A stretch of DNA of 64,000 nucleotides from Meandrina meandrites. Taxonomy: Eukaryota; Cnidaria; Anthozoa; Scleractinia; Meandrinidae. Below are positions 21,636-31,010 of this stretch, one piece after another. The notes under the pieces were generated by a model. The model ran no database searches. It was not told where the DNA came from and saw only the letters and a program-made list of their open reading frames with translations. Location of the stretch: NCBI GenBank assembly GCA_963693305.1, contig OY855910.1, positions 24,122,362-24,186,361 on the forward strand. The letters are read 5' to 3'. Each line of letters begins with the position of its first letter. The first letter of the stretch is position 1. The position numbers were made by a program, and so were the translations under genes.

Positions 21636-22023
21636 AAGAAATATTTTTGGACCAGGAGCTGTTGTCGAGTGGATTAAGACGATTTACATATGGTGGTTTT
21701 TTTTTTCTGAGACGCAGAATTTCGCGTTCGTTGCAACTTTTGACATGTTGATTGACAGGCTTTATATGCCGGTGAATAGATAGTACTAACATTTCTTAAT
21801 TTTTCTTTTTTAGTTCGAAAGATGGCGATGGCATGGTCCCAATTTTGCCTTCACGACACAATCAAACACGTGCTCACATCAAGATTGTGATGCATGGGCG
21901 CGTTGGACAGTCAGGTCCAAGACATTCATTTATTTGACACATCAGTAGGATACAGTAAACGTCGATAAAGTTACATCCAAAGCTTATATGCACCACAGCC
22001 GGTCACGTTACCCCTACAAAGTG

Positions 22024-22191
22024 CTATAGACACTTTGCATAAATGGCGTCCAAATTTGAATAACAATGCTTTGTACATCCTTAGCCTCGTGTTGATGTTT
22101 ATAGACAAAAGATTTTTTACGTGAATGTGAGGCTTAGGATGTTTAAGTGTTGTTATTCAAATGCCGCGCCATTTATGCAAAGTGTCTATAG
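22024..22191. repeat. Foldback MITE, uninterrupted (copy 2)
   Basis: Two arms of about 70 bp are inverted copies of each other, starting CTATAGACACTTTGCATAAA and continuing through AATAACAA and CATCCTTAGCCTC. The element serves as the empty site for the 1.53-kb insertion in copy 1. Confidence 0.85.
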
Positions 22192-22681
22192 GCCAAAATA
22201 GGGACCGAGAACCAATGCTATGGTGCAACATTTTCAAAAAAACGAAGTAAAAAGAAAGTAAGTGCAAATAAAAGACGAAGAATGTCACAAGTTCTCAACG
22301 CACTTTTTCAAACGGCAAATTATTAATTTATGTTAATTGCGATCAACAAAAATTAGATATTGAGGACCAATGTAATTCCTCCACTTCGTTATTTGGTAGG
22401 AGCAAACAAATGATAAGACCATAATTACTCGTCCGTATCCTTATTTACTTTTAACTTCATGAAAATGTTTCTATACCCTGACTTTCCTGGATGCGATTGT
22501 AAGTGGCTTGATCGGTCAGCCAGACTCAATTCGTGTGGCGAGGCCATAAGAAAGGAACAGCCTCTTTTAGTGGCTCACAGTTCGCTTGGACTGGACCGAT
22601 CAATGAATCAAAGCCTTTGGCATCTATGAATAAGTCTTCGGAGAGTTTAATTCGAATAAATGAAGGAACGCGTGTACATAT

Positions 22682-22755
22682 GGCGCCGTAGCTCAGTTGG
22701 TTAGAGCGCATGTCTAGTAAACAGGAGGTCATGGGTTCAAATCCCATCGGTGCCT
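22682..22755 (+). tRNA. tRNA-Thr (AGT), one stem mismatch
   Basis: As the copy at 8316, with the standard GG in the D-loop, but with a mismatch in the anticodon stem (CATGT against ACAGG). Anticodon AGT is retained and TTTT follows directly. Confidence 0.87.
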
Positions 22756-23119
22756 TTTAATAAATCTTTTTTTGTTTTTTGAACTTTACGTACGTTACAA
22801 AAATTGCACTTCTTTCTTTCAAATGAGTACAAATATAGAATTGTCTTTGACTGTCGCGCTATAGGATAACACAGTAACTTTTTACCAAAAAGGCAGTGAA
22901 ATTTTAATCTCTTAGAACTCACTTTCTAAGACCTATGTTTCAACCCACAGGGATTCTTGTTAGCACAGGGATTCTTGTTAACGGCTGTGTTAATATATCT
23001 TATTATCTCTCTGCCCGCCTCTTCGCGTCTTAATTTTCTTGAAACTGACAAAAATGTCTTATTAAGAATGATAGAAATAAATTATTGCCACTATAGGGAA
23101 GAATAGACTTATCAAAAAT

Positions 23120-23590
23120 GGAATATTTATAGGATGCATTCACTAATACTCAACAAGTGTCAAACTACCTACTGCTTCAACTATTGTAGTTGGAGCAGGA
23201 ATCGCTAGAAACATTTCAGTCCTGTTAATAATCAAGAGAACTCAGACAGTTCACACGGAGCAAAATTATTTGGTGGAAAATCAGCCGCGACATTAGGAGT
23301 TTGCTGTTTTACTGTTTTCCCCTCATCCCACTAATCACGGTACTTCCATGCAGATGGAGTGGTCGGAACTTCTCTTTGTACATTCTTTGTCAGCCTCAAT
23401 GTTCCTCTCACACCGACAGTTGCCTCCATATTTAACCTTACAATTTTTGCAATAGAGCGTTATAACGTCATGCGAAGACTTCTGAAGATGTTGCAGCTAA
23501 CGCGAGAAACGGTTCGATACGCAATGATCGGAATATGGATTTCGTCTGTTACATTAAACATTCCATTGGTTTTTCATACCGAGACTATTC
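23120..23590 (+). pseudogene. Decayed class A GPCR (TM1 to TM4 remnant)
   Basis: Translated pieces in shifting frames resemble a rhodopsin-like receptor: GIARNISVLLIIKRTQTVHT (TM1 and first inner loop), a TM2-like segment broken by a stop near 23296, then NLTIFAIERYNVMRRL (TM3 end with the ERY form of DRY) and VRYAMIGIWISSVTLNIPL (TM4) in the frame at 23359-23664. Sequence after about 23590 is unrelated. TM5-TM7 are missing. It is not a copy of the receptor at 40.5 kb. Confidence 0.72.
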
Positions 23591-23594
23591 TCAC

Positions 23595-24110
23595 TGGGGC
23601 CATCTCGCACAAACGCCCCAAATCCCTTCGGGATTCAAGGTTTAAAATTCCCGTGCACTCGTAGTCCCCTGGGTGCTCTGTTTTATATAGGTTTGGTATA
23701 AATAGGCCTGTTTTGGCCTGTTTAATTCTCTTTTCGTTAAACGTTCGCCAGTCGTTAGCTTGGCGTCCCTCCCTCCTCCCCCCAGCGATGATTCTTGTTG
23801 CCATCCCTAGCTAGCTCCCGCTCCTTCTCGCCTCCGGGCTCGCTTCTTCCCATAACTTATCCTTGCCTGGGGCGTTTGGGAGTGAGGGCTCCCAGTGGGA
23901 ATTTATTACTACTGCTTCAAGACGGCGGCTTGCCTACATACATACAGCGGATAAGCGAAGTTAACTCACATACCCATTTACATCATTTTTGTTTTCCTTT
24001 CCTTTCCTTATCAGCTTTTGCTGCAGTAAAATTGTAAGAGTTTTACCTCAGGAGTGCACTTACGCCTGAAAGCAGCATGCCCAAACAGATCTTGAAAATG
24101 TCGCTCAGTT
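23595..24110. other. Possible LTR-like or repeat segment, unassigned
   Basis: GC-richer than its surroundings, with a TATATAGG box (about 23683), a CT-rich block and TATAAATAGG. It starts exactly where the GPCR remnant ends. This suggests a terminal repeat of some retroelement, but I see no partner copy or coding region here. Confidence 0.3.
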
Positions 24111-24380
24111 AATCTTGTGTTTGGAGCGTCCTTTATTCCAACCAGTGTTACTGCTGTTTTTCGCCATTTTCGACTTCGAATGGAAAGAAAAATCGTCAAG
24201 CAAAGCAATGTTGGATATCTCTACGTGGTTGGGAACAAAAGACGAAACTGGGTGTTACGGATGCATCATCTCAGTGCCAGAACTTTGTAAATTATCGTGT
24301 TTTCCTGCGGTTAATGTTAGCATTTTTTTACGAAAGATCTTCTTTCGTAAAGAAGTCACTTTATTCCAGTGACATAAATG
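24110..24380 (+). repeat. Segment similar to 1500-1570
   Basis: The stretch containing GCAATGTTGGATATCTCTAC and GACGAAACTGGGT resembles 1500-1570 over about 70 bp, another diverged paralogous patch. A short palindrome TTTACGAAAGATCTTCTTTC lies at about 24328. No gene is seen. Confidence 0.45.
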
Positions 24381-24714
24381 GACATTTTTCCAAGTTTCTT
24401 AACAACTTGCGATAGACAGCAGGCTTTTCTGGGGATTCACTTAAACGTTAGAGCACTTGGATAAATACCCAGATTCTCCAATTCGTTTTTATAACCTTTG
24501 CATCTCAACAAGTATTTTCTACATGTACAATAACAACCTTTCGTTAACTTTCATTTTTTCTAAGAGGATCAGACGTGATATATCTTGTTTATTTCCTTTC
24601 TGTTGTGGAAAGGACTAGTTTCAGAAAAAATGAAATTAGAAAAATGGTAAAGGAGTATTTAAGTCTAGCAGGTTATTGTGACTTTTTGCATAAAAATTAC
24701 CTTTTTTGTTACAG

Positions 24715-24910
24715 ATTAACGTTACTGTCATTAAAGGAAGACTTCATATCATCGGAGCGGCGAGGAATATACCGTATGCGTATACATGTATATTTGGAAA
24801 TGCAATATCTCAACTGATCTACAAATATTCAAATATCGAGCGCTTTTGTTTTGTTGTCGAGTACAAAAGATTTTCTTACATTGCAGCTTAATTTTTAACG
24901 GCAACAAAAC
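24715..24910 (-). repeat. Distal end of the inverted tRNA-cluster duplication
   Basis: Inverted copy of 11090-11260 (GGAGCGGCGAGGAATA and GAGCGCTTTTGTTTTGTTG blocks). It marks the inner end of copy 3. Confidence 0.7.
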
Positions 24911-24924
24911 GAATGATATATGGG

Positions 24925-25075
24925 TTATTGACCAAGCGTGAGGTCAAGATGGCGGGATATTGGCCGAATTCTTTTTTTGCGTGTTTATGGACCGAGACGA
25001 AGTTGAGGTCCATAAACACGCAAAAAAAGAACGAGGCCAATATCCTGCTATCTTGACTGAACAAGCTTGGTCAAT
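24925..25075. mobile_element. Foldback MITE with about 60-bp arms
   Basis: TTGACCAAGCGTGAGGTCAA and, inverted, TTGACTGAACAAGCTTGGTC bound a foldback whose inner arms match closely (TTCTTTTTTTGCGTGTTTAT against ATAAACACGCAAAAAAAGAA) around a GAGACGAAGTTGA loop. There is no coding capacity of its own. Confidence 0.88.
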
Positions 25076-25478
25076 CTATAAGCTCGAGATCGAGATGGTG
25101 CAGCGTCGGGCAGCGAGATTTGTTCTTGGCAGATACAACAACACATCCAGCGTAGGGGACATGCTATATGAGCTTGGCTGGACTTCCCTTCAAACTAGGA
25201 GACAGACACTTAGACTCTGCATGATGTATAAAATTCATAAAGGCTTGATTGCCATGGACGCTCAAGAGTTCATGACGCCACTTCAAAGGAGATCACGGCA
25301 CGTAAATTCAAATGCGTACAAAATTCCCCGCTCAAAGACGGACTACCACATGTACTCGTTTTTCCCAAGAACGATACGAGAGTGGAACAGCCTGGCCAAT
25401 GAAACAGTAAATGCACCAAACTTGACGGCCTTCAAGAAAAGCCTGCCGTCTGACCAAGGCCAAACCAAACGATGTTAA
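25076..25478 (+). CDS. LINE C-terminal fragment (Jockey/CR1-like)
   Basis: Encodes the C-terminal end of a non-LTR retrotransposon ORF2: EMVQRRAARFVLGRYNNTSS, LGWTSLQTRRQTLRLCMMYK, and the closing FFPRTIREWNSLANETVNA. RT and endonuclease are absent, so it is a 5'-truncated insertion. The frame is open back into the MITE to 24960, which is chance read-through. A 3' UTR of about 130 bp follows. Confidence 0.82.
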
Positions 25479-25629
25479 CTTTGACTTTATTATTAGTTTT
25501 ATTATTTCTACTTAGTCTTATCATAGCATTTAAGCCTTACCTTAATTTTTAGTTTTTAGTTATACGCTCACGGGAATCTTCAGAATTGAAGGAGGTGAGT
25601 CACCAAGGAAGAAGAAGAAAAATAAAGGA

Positions 25630-26530
25630 TTTATTATATGACTTTATTCGAGAACTGAAAAAGAAGCCAGTTGAATGCACAATCAATGGCGCACGCTAAA
25701 TCATTTCATTGGTTTAAAAGTTTAATGAGTGACTGTCAAATTCTTGAATGAATCCAGACGAAGTAAAACGATGCGACAACAGCGAAATTGACCTCGTTTT
25801 TACCCTCAAAAGGATATTGAAATGGCTTAAATTTGCGAAACAACGTTGAATTTGAAGCCTTAAAAGAAGAATTTCCATTCCATCTGGCCGCCAGCTTTTG
25901 ATTATTGGACGTTTTGCAGAGTATTTGCTCGCTTCTGGAGCTTTAGTGGTGCAAACCTGCGGTGACATACATGAGCTGAATATTGAAATTGTGATTGCTA
26001 AAAGCGTTTGGGATTTTAATACCACTTCACAGGAAAAGCTGGAACTTTGCTACATCATTAATTTAAATGCTCGACTCACCCTTACTCGACGTGAGCGTTA
26101 GAGGCTTCGGTGAAAAGATGTTAGGTTCGGACGGTGCGGCCGTGCCGTCCGCTTTCTTCCATTTTTGAAGATGTTACACAAACGACCAAGTTTGCAGAGC
26201 ACTTTATTCTTCAGGTATGTCACTGACTTCAGTCTCTCTCTTTTCCGCCAAACAAAGCTGATATCAAGTCTTCAAGTCGCTTTACGTTTTAATTTTTGTA
26301 TCAGCCGGTTTTTGCGGCAAATAAAATTCACGAAACTCGTTAATTAATTTGTTTGCTCTCATTCGCTTCAAGACCTATTTCTTTGTTGTCGGACTTCCTT
26401 TTGCTAGAAATAGACAGGAAATCTTTGTGTTATTTCGGAAAATAGTTTCATAGCGAAAATTTACGACGAAAAGCTTTTTCAAGTAGTGTCGGTAAAAGTT
26501 TTTTCGCTTGCAGGAAAACAGCGGGCGATC
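25630..26530. other. Non-coding spacer in copy 3
   Basis: No gene recognised. Short frames lie on both strands without family resemblance. This segment has no clear match in copy 1 and separates the two matched blocks of the inverted arm. Confidence 0.4.
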
Positions 26531-26532
26531 CC

Positions 26533-26564
26533 GAGCGGTCAAGATGGCTCCATCTTGACCGCTC
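26533..26564. repeat. 32-bp near-perfect palindrome
   Basis: GAGCGGTCAAGATGG and CCATCTTGACCGCTC are perfect 15-bp arms separated by CT. The core resembles the TCAAGATGGC motif at the end of the foldback MITE at 24925, so it may be a collapsed MITE end. Confidence 0.85.
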
Positions 26565-26961
26565 ACGGAGCTAGTCATATAATGATTAGAAATATTGACT
26601 ATGCAATTATTTTATGGTTTTCCAGTAATACAAATCTTCTATATTAAAGCCAATTTACGGCTATTAACATAAATTGAAGAAAGTTAAAAAATTTCTAAGA
26701 ATTCTTTTTGGGAAGACTAACTGTAACACTAGAGAATGAGTTGAGTGGATTCATGCTTCCCGTTGAAAATCCATTTAGTACTCTGGAATAATTCTGTAGT
26801 TAAGAAATTCTGTAATTGAGAAATAAACTATTCTTACAACGTAAGGGATTAGTTGCAGACGAACTTAACTGAACCTGGTATACCGGGGTTTAGTTTTTCT
26901 GCAACGCAGGCTACATGTAGTAAGGGATGGGCTCGTCATTAAGTGTAAAAATGAATGTCTC

Positions 26962-27034
26962 GGGGGATTAGGTCAAATGGTAGAGCGTCCGCATTGCATG
27001 TGGGAAGCATCGGGATCGATACCCGGATTCTCCA
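26962..27034 (+). tRNA. tRNA-Ala (TGC), probable pseudogene
   Basis: Paralogue of the gene at 10623-10695, within the inverted copy 3. Anticodon TGC is kept, but the D-stem has a G-G mismatch (GGTC against GAGC) and other stems rely on wobble pairs. A T-rich terminator lies about 20 nt downstream. Confidence 0.8.
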
Positions 27035-27460
27035 CGTTGCCATACAAACTGTTATAATTTTTTATAAATCGTTTCTGGACGACTTGTCAATTCCAAATGT
27101 TTCAACCTTTTTTTTGTCTATTAAGTTTTAAATTCGAAGTAACATGTTTTGCGGCAGCTGCTTCAACATTAAGCGAGAAATAAATGACTTTTAAAATTCT
27201 GCCATTAACGTATGGAAATAAGTTTCTCGTAATTTCATAATTAAGAGCCGGTCTTAAATTTCACAACAAGAAAACGCCCAATGATTCTTAATAAGTGAAT
27301 CTGTTAAATATGTTTATTTCTTCGCTCGACATCTCTCGCACTGAACCGCAGAGCCAGACGTGCGCGGCATTAACGTGTGACAACCAAGAGAAAAAAAAAT
27401 CTTAAAAAAGTATGTGTATAGAATTTGCAGGTATAGCCAGTTCCACAACTTCCGTTTATT

Positions 27461-28148
27461 TATTTATTTATTTATTTATTTTTTATTTACGGGAAAATAT
27501 TACAAAATTACACACAGTGCTTACAGTAGAATTACCTACATCACAGTACATTCAGTTGCAATGCGATTAAATTAAAATAAGGAAGCCTAATCTTAATAAT
27601 ACACGATACTAGCAATATGGTTAAATTAAAATGTACGGGACAATTACATACAGTACTTGCAGTGGAATTACTTACATAACAGTACATTAAGTTACAATGC
27701 AATTAAAGTAAAAAAAAAGGGAGCCTAATATTAATAATACACGTTACTAGCAATATTACAATTAATTTATATTGACATTGCAATACTCAGTGGACAGTAC
27801 AATACTCACGTTAACAAGAAACACGAGCACACACACTAACTACTAAATCAAAGCAGCCCACGTTTCTTTAAATTGTTTTAGCTGGTTGTTTTTCACTGCT
27901 AAAGTGCGAAGAATGACGAGTTTGTCCTTTAGGCGCGAAAGAAAACCGTCAAAGTCTAAGGTGCCAACGCTTGCATTTATAGAGAAAATATGATATTTAG
28001 CAATTATTATTCAGTAGTTGAGGGCAGTCCAGTAGTTTGAGTCGTGATCCTAATGCTACCCGTATAGAATTACACTTTTTGACAGAATAATGTGCCTCCA
28101 ATTTGTAAAATGGGTCCAGAAGTCCGAGGACTGACAGCATGTTAAAAA
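27461..28148 (-). mobile_element. 5'-truncated retroelement with (AAAT)n tail and 8-bp TSD
   Basis: CGTTTATT is found on both sides (27453-27460 and 28149-28156); the paralogous site near 10190-10215 reads straight through without the insert. On the minus strand the insert ends in an (AAAT)n tail. Before the tail are two diverged copies of an approximately 110-bp segment (TTACATCACAGTACATTCAG type). The upstream half has broken coding sequence ending KQFKETWAALI. Confidence 0.72.
27843..28140 (-). pseudogene. Broken ORF of the truncated retroelement
   Basis: Two frames in series: LGLLDPFYKLEAHYSVKK upstream, stopping near 28000, then INASVGTLDFDGFL and LAVKNNQLKQFKETWAALI to a stop at 27843. 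I do not recognise the domain. The position before the tail suggests it is the C-terminus of the element's protein. Confidence 0.45.
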
Positions 28149-28721
28149 CGTTTATTGGGGAGATCCTCTACATCGTTCCCCGTATTTTTGGCTCGCCGTT
28201 TTTACGACTATTTTGCAGAATGCAAAATAGGAGTTAAGAGAGCGAGCGAATTCACTCGCTCGGTCGATCCTTCGGTCGGTCGGTCCTTCCCTTTTCCTTC
28301 CTTGGGTCGTAAACTTTTGTTTCTAATTCCGCTGACCAATGCATAACTTAACTTGACGATGAAATTTTAAAAATTTCTACAAATGTGAAATGTAGTGAAG
28401 CAATGGGTGATGAGGTAATTACAGCTACGTCAAAAGCATGTGGTGCGAGCATTTTCTTATTTGAAATGTTAAAAAAACCTAGAAAGCATTTGCTGTCTTA
28501 AACGCGGGCTCCTGGAAAGAAAGGGTTCTATGGCTGCCTTGACGTCATATGAAAACGTTCGATACCTCACCGCGATCTTGGTCACCGCGATTTTCGTCAC
28601 CGTGACCTTGCTTACCGCAATGGCGTTCACCACGATGTTCGTCTAATTTTCTCATTTTTTTGTGATGTCTTAAAAGTTGCATTAAAAATTGGAAAAAACA
28701 TACTAAACAAAAGCTAAAGCG

Positions 28722-28794
28722 TGTTTCCGGCCGGACTCGAACCGGCGACCTTCCCCGTGTGAGGCGGACGTGATAACCACTACACTACGGAAAC
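28722..28794 (-). tRNA. tRNA-Val (CAC), one stem mismatch
   Basis: Inverted paralogue of 8804-8876. The anticodon CAC, acceptor and T-arm are intact, but the anticodon stem has a G-G mismatch (TCCGC against GGGGA). It lies in copy 3 with the same neighbours as copy 1. Confidence 0.88.
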
Positions 28795-28979
28795 GACGGT
28801 GCATGGAAGAGATTCACATTAGGAGGTCTTCTTGTATCCTACAAATATTCCGTTTTTGTGAGTTTATTCTTCCCATTGTGGCAATATTTTGTTTCTTTCA
28901 TTTATATTCAGGCAGTTTTGTCAGTTTCAAGAAATTTAAGACGCGATCAGGCGGGCAAAGAGATAATAAGATATATTAA

Positions 28980-29580
28980 AATAGCCGTAATTAACCAACA
29001 ACAAGGTTTATTTGAACTGCAAAAATTGCTAATAATATTTAAACAATAAATAAATTAAAAATAAATACAGTTGCTGGTCACCCAAAACAACTAAAAAGCT
29101 TAACTAGTTGGGTGACCACATTTATTAATTTAAAGTAAATATCAGGTCAGAAAAGAGGCATTTTACATTTTACATTTTACACACTTAATTAAGTAAGTAG
29201 ATTACAGAACAAATAATTCTTAAGCATTTAAGTACAATAAAAAAGATAATAGTAGAAAAAAAAAGAAAAATACCAGAATATAGCAATTAGTAGAAAAACT
29301 TAATAGAAATTAATGAAATGCTAGGATAATTCTCTTTTAAATGAGTAAGGAGTTAGAATCTTCAATCTCTCATCAGTCTCATTCCTTACGTAATAAGCTT
29401 TCTTAACAAGGCCTGTGGGTTCAAAGAAGGGTCTTGGAAAGTGAGTGCTTTATGATAAAAATTTCACTGCTTTTTTGGTAGAAAAGTCATTGTGTTATCC
29501 TATAGCGCGACAGTCAAAGTCAATTGTGTAGTTATACTCATTTGAAACTAAGAAGTACAATTTTTGTAAGGTACGTAAGG
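28980..29580. other. AT-rich spacer in copy 3
   Basis: Partly inverted copy of the spacer between tRNA-Thr and tRNA-Val at 8400-8760 (blocks TATAGCGCGACAGTCAAAG and TCATTTGAAAC), with about 400 bp of extra AT-rich sequence (29000-29390). No gene is seen. Confidence 0.5.
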
Positions 29581-29609
29581 TTCAAAAAATAACAAAAAGA
29601 TTTATTAAA

Positions 29610-29683
29610 AGGCACCGATGGGATTTGAACCCATGACCTCCTGTTTACCAGACAGGCGCTCTAACCAACTGAGCTACGGCTCC
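29610..29683 (-). tRNA. tRNA-Thr with anticodon changed to GGT
   Basis: Inverted paralogue of 8316-8389. The body is well preserved (D-arm, anticodon stem, T-arm), but the loop reads CTGGTAA, giving anticodon GGT instead of AGT. The acceptor stem has one mismatch (GGAGCCG against CGGTGCC), and the discriminator base remains T on the gene strand. TTTT follows. Both anticodons would read Thr codons. It may be a decaying copy. Confidence 0.85.
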
Positions 29684-30037
29684 AATATATTGTTATTCAT
29701 TTATTCGAATTAAACTCTCCGACGACTTATTCATAGATGTCAAAGGCTTTGATTCATTGATCGGTCCAGTCCAAGCGAACTATTAGCCGCTAAAAGAGGC
29801 TATTCCTTTCTTATGACCTCGCCAAACAAATTGAGTTTGGCTGACCGATCAAACCACTTACAATCACATTCAGAAAAGCTTTTGTTAGCCAGGGTACAGA
29901 AAGATTTTCATAAAGTTTACAGTAAAAAAGGATACGGACGAGTAATTATGTTCTTATCATTATTTTGCTCCTACCAAATAAGGAAGTGGGGGAATTACAT
30001 TGGTCCTCAATATCTAATGCATGTCCAATACACCCAA

Positions 30038-30215
30038 ACTGAGTCGATTCGTCAAGGGTACCTGACAATTCGACTCCATTCGTGCGGAGTCAAACCGCAT
30101 CACCGGAAGTCAAGCCATGAGACACAATGATAATATGAACCTTCCGCGTTCTTAAAACGTGAAATCGAACTGAGTCGATTCGTCAAGGGTACCTGACGAT
30201 TCGACTCCATTCGCG
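30038..30215. repeat. TCGA-rich subrepeats, left end
   Basis: The segment ACTGAGTCGATTCGTCAAGG with its continuation to CGCGGAGT occurs twice about 132 bp apart, at 30038 and 30169. It forms the left subterminal part of the TIR element. Confidence 0.8.
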
Positions 30216-30424
30216 CGGAGTTGAACCGTATCATCAGAAGTCAAGTCGTGTTACGCATTGTGTCAAGCATGAGGGTCGTGTGCAAATGTTGACGATTCGA
30301 CACGATTCGCGCGTATCGTGTCGAATCGTCACACCGGAAGTCGAATCGTGTCAGACAAGATATTTCTCATTTGGAAATAATAATTTTCATCCATGTTAGA
30401 GGATGCCATATCGCAAAAGACAAC

Positions 30425-30503
30425 AATAAAAGCGTGAAGGTGATATGTTATCTTCGCAGTGAATTTCCAATTTAAGCAATTGGAGTAAAGAAGCCTGAAA
30501 AAA

Positions 30504-30534
<31 letters not shown>

Positions 30535-30580
30535 CCTCCGCGATACCGGTGCGATGCTCTACCAATTGAGCTATGAAGCC
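30425..30580 (-). mobile_element. tRNA-headed SINE, minus strand
   Basis: A 72-nt tRNA-like head (30509-30580) is followed by a T-run and a body beginning CAGGCTTCTTTACTCCAATT. The same body lies in opposite orientation from about 30633, so the two form an inverted repeat with the tRNA head in the loop. Confidence 0.65.
30509..30580 (-). tRNA. tRNA-like gene or SINE head, Thr(GGT)-like
   Basis: Acceptor GGCTTCA/TGAAGCC, D-stem GCTC/GAGC and T-arm pair well, and T-run termination follows after CTGA. If the loop is CCGGTAT the anticodon is GGT, but position 33 is C instead of the near-universal T and one anticodon-stem pair is A-C. I favour a SINE head or tRNA-like Pol III unit over a working tRNA. 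Confidence 0.55.
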
Positions 30581-30636
30581 ACACATTGGGAGCGAGGTCA
30601 ATTGTGAGTTCATATTTTCCCGTGATAGGAGAAGGC

Positions 30637-30741
30637 TTCTTTATTCCAATTGCTTAAATTGGAAATTCACTGCGAAGATCACATATCACCTTCATATATA
30701 TCCGCAGTTCACATATGAATCATTTCATATACATTACATCA
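30637..30741. repeat. 105-bp direct repeat, left of LINE B
   Basis: Identical, but for one base, to 34114-34218, flanking LINE B. It is also the SINE body seen in reverse at 30436-30494. It is either an unusually long target-site duplication or a pre-existing SINE pair. Confidence 0.9.
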
Positions 30742-31010
30742 TTTCACTCCTAATTCCACATCCCCGAATAAGATTGCCACCTTGCTGTGGTGGGGGGGCT
30801 TGCGTGCTCCAGTGAGCCTGAGAGCTATGCTGGCTGGACCTCTCGAGGTCCTGTCAGGGTCACCCATGCCAGACAGGTCAAAGGTTAGGGGCCAGACAAA
30901 GAGCAATCTACCGGTTCCCAGGCTTGGGGGTTTTGCACAGGGTTAACAACCCTGTCATGTAAAAAGCCTTTGTTACGGAAACAGCAACGTGTAACTTACA
31001 TGAATCATCT

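Noticed and set aside
23574..23804. 76-codon minus-strand frame
   Set aside because: Crosses the GPCR remnant boundary into an unassigned repeat; no domain or paralogue.
24960..25075. N-terminal extension of the LINE fragment
   Set aside because: These codons are MITE foldback sequence; the LINE similarity begins after 25076.
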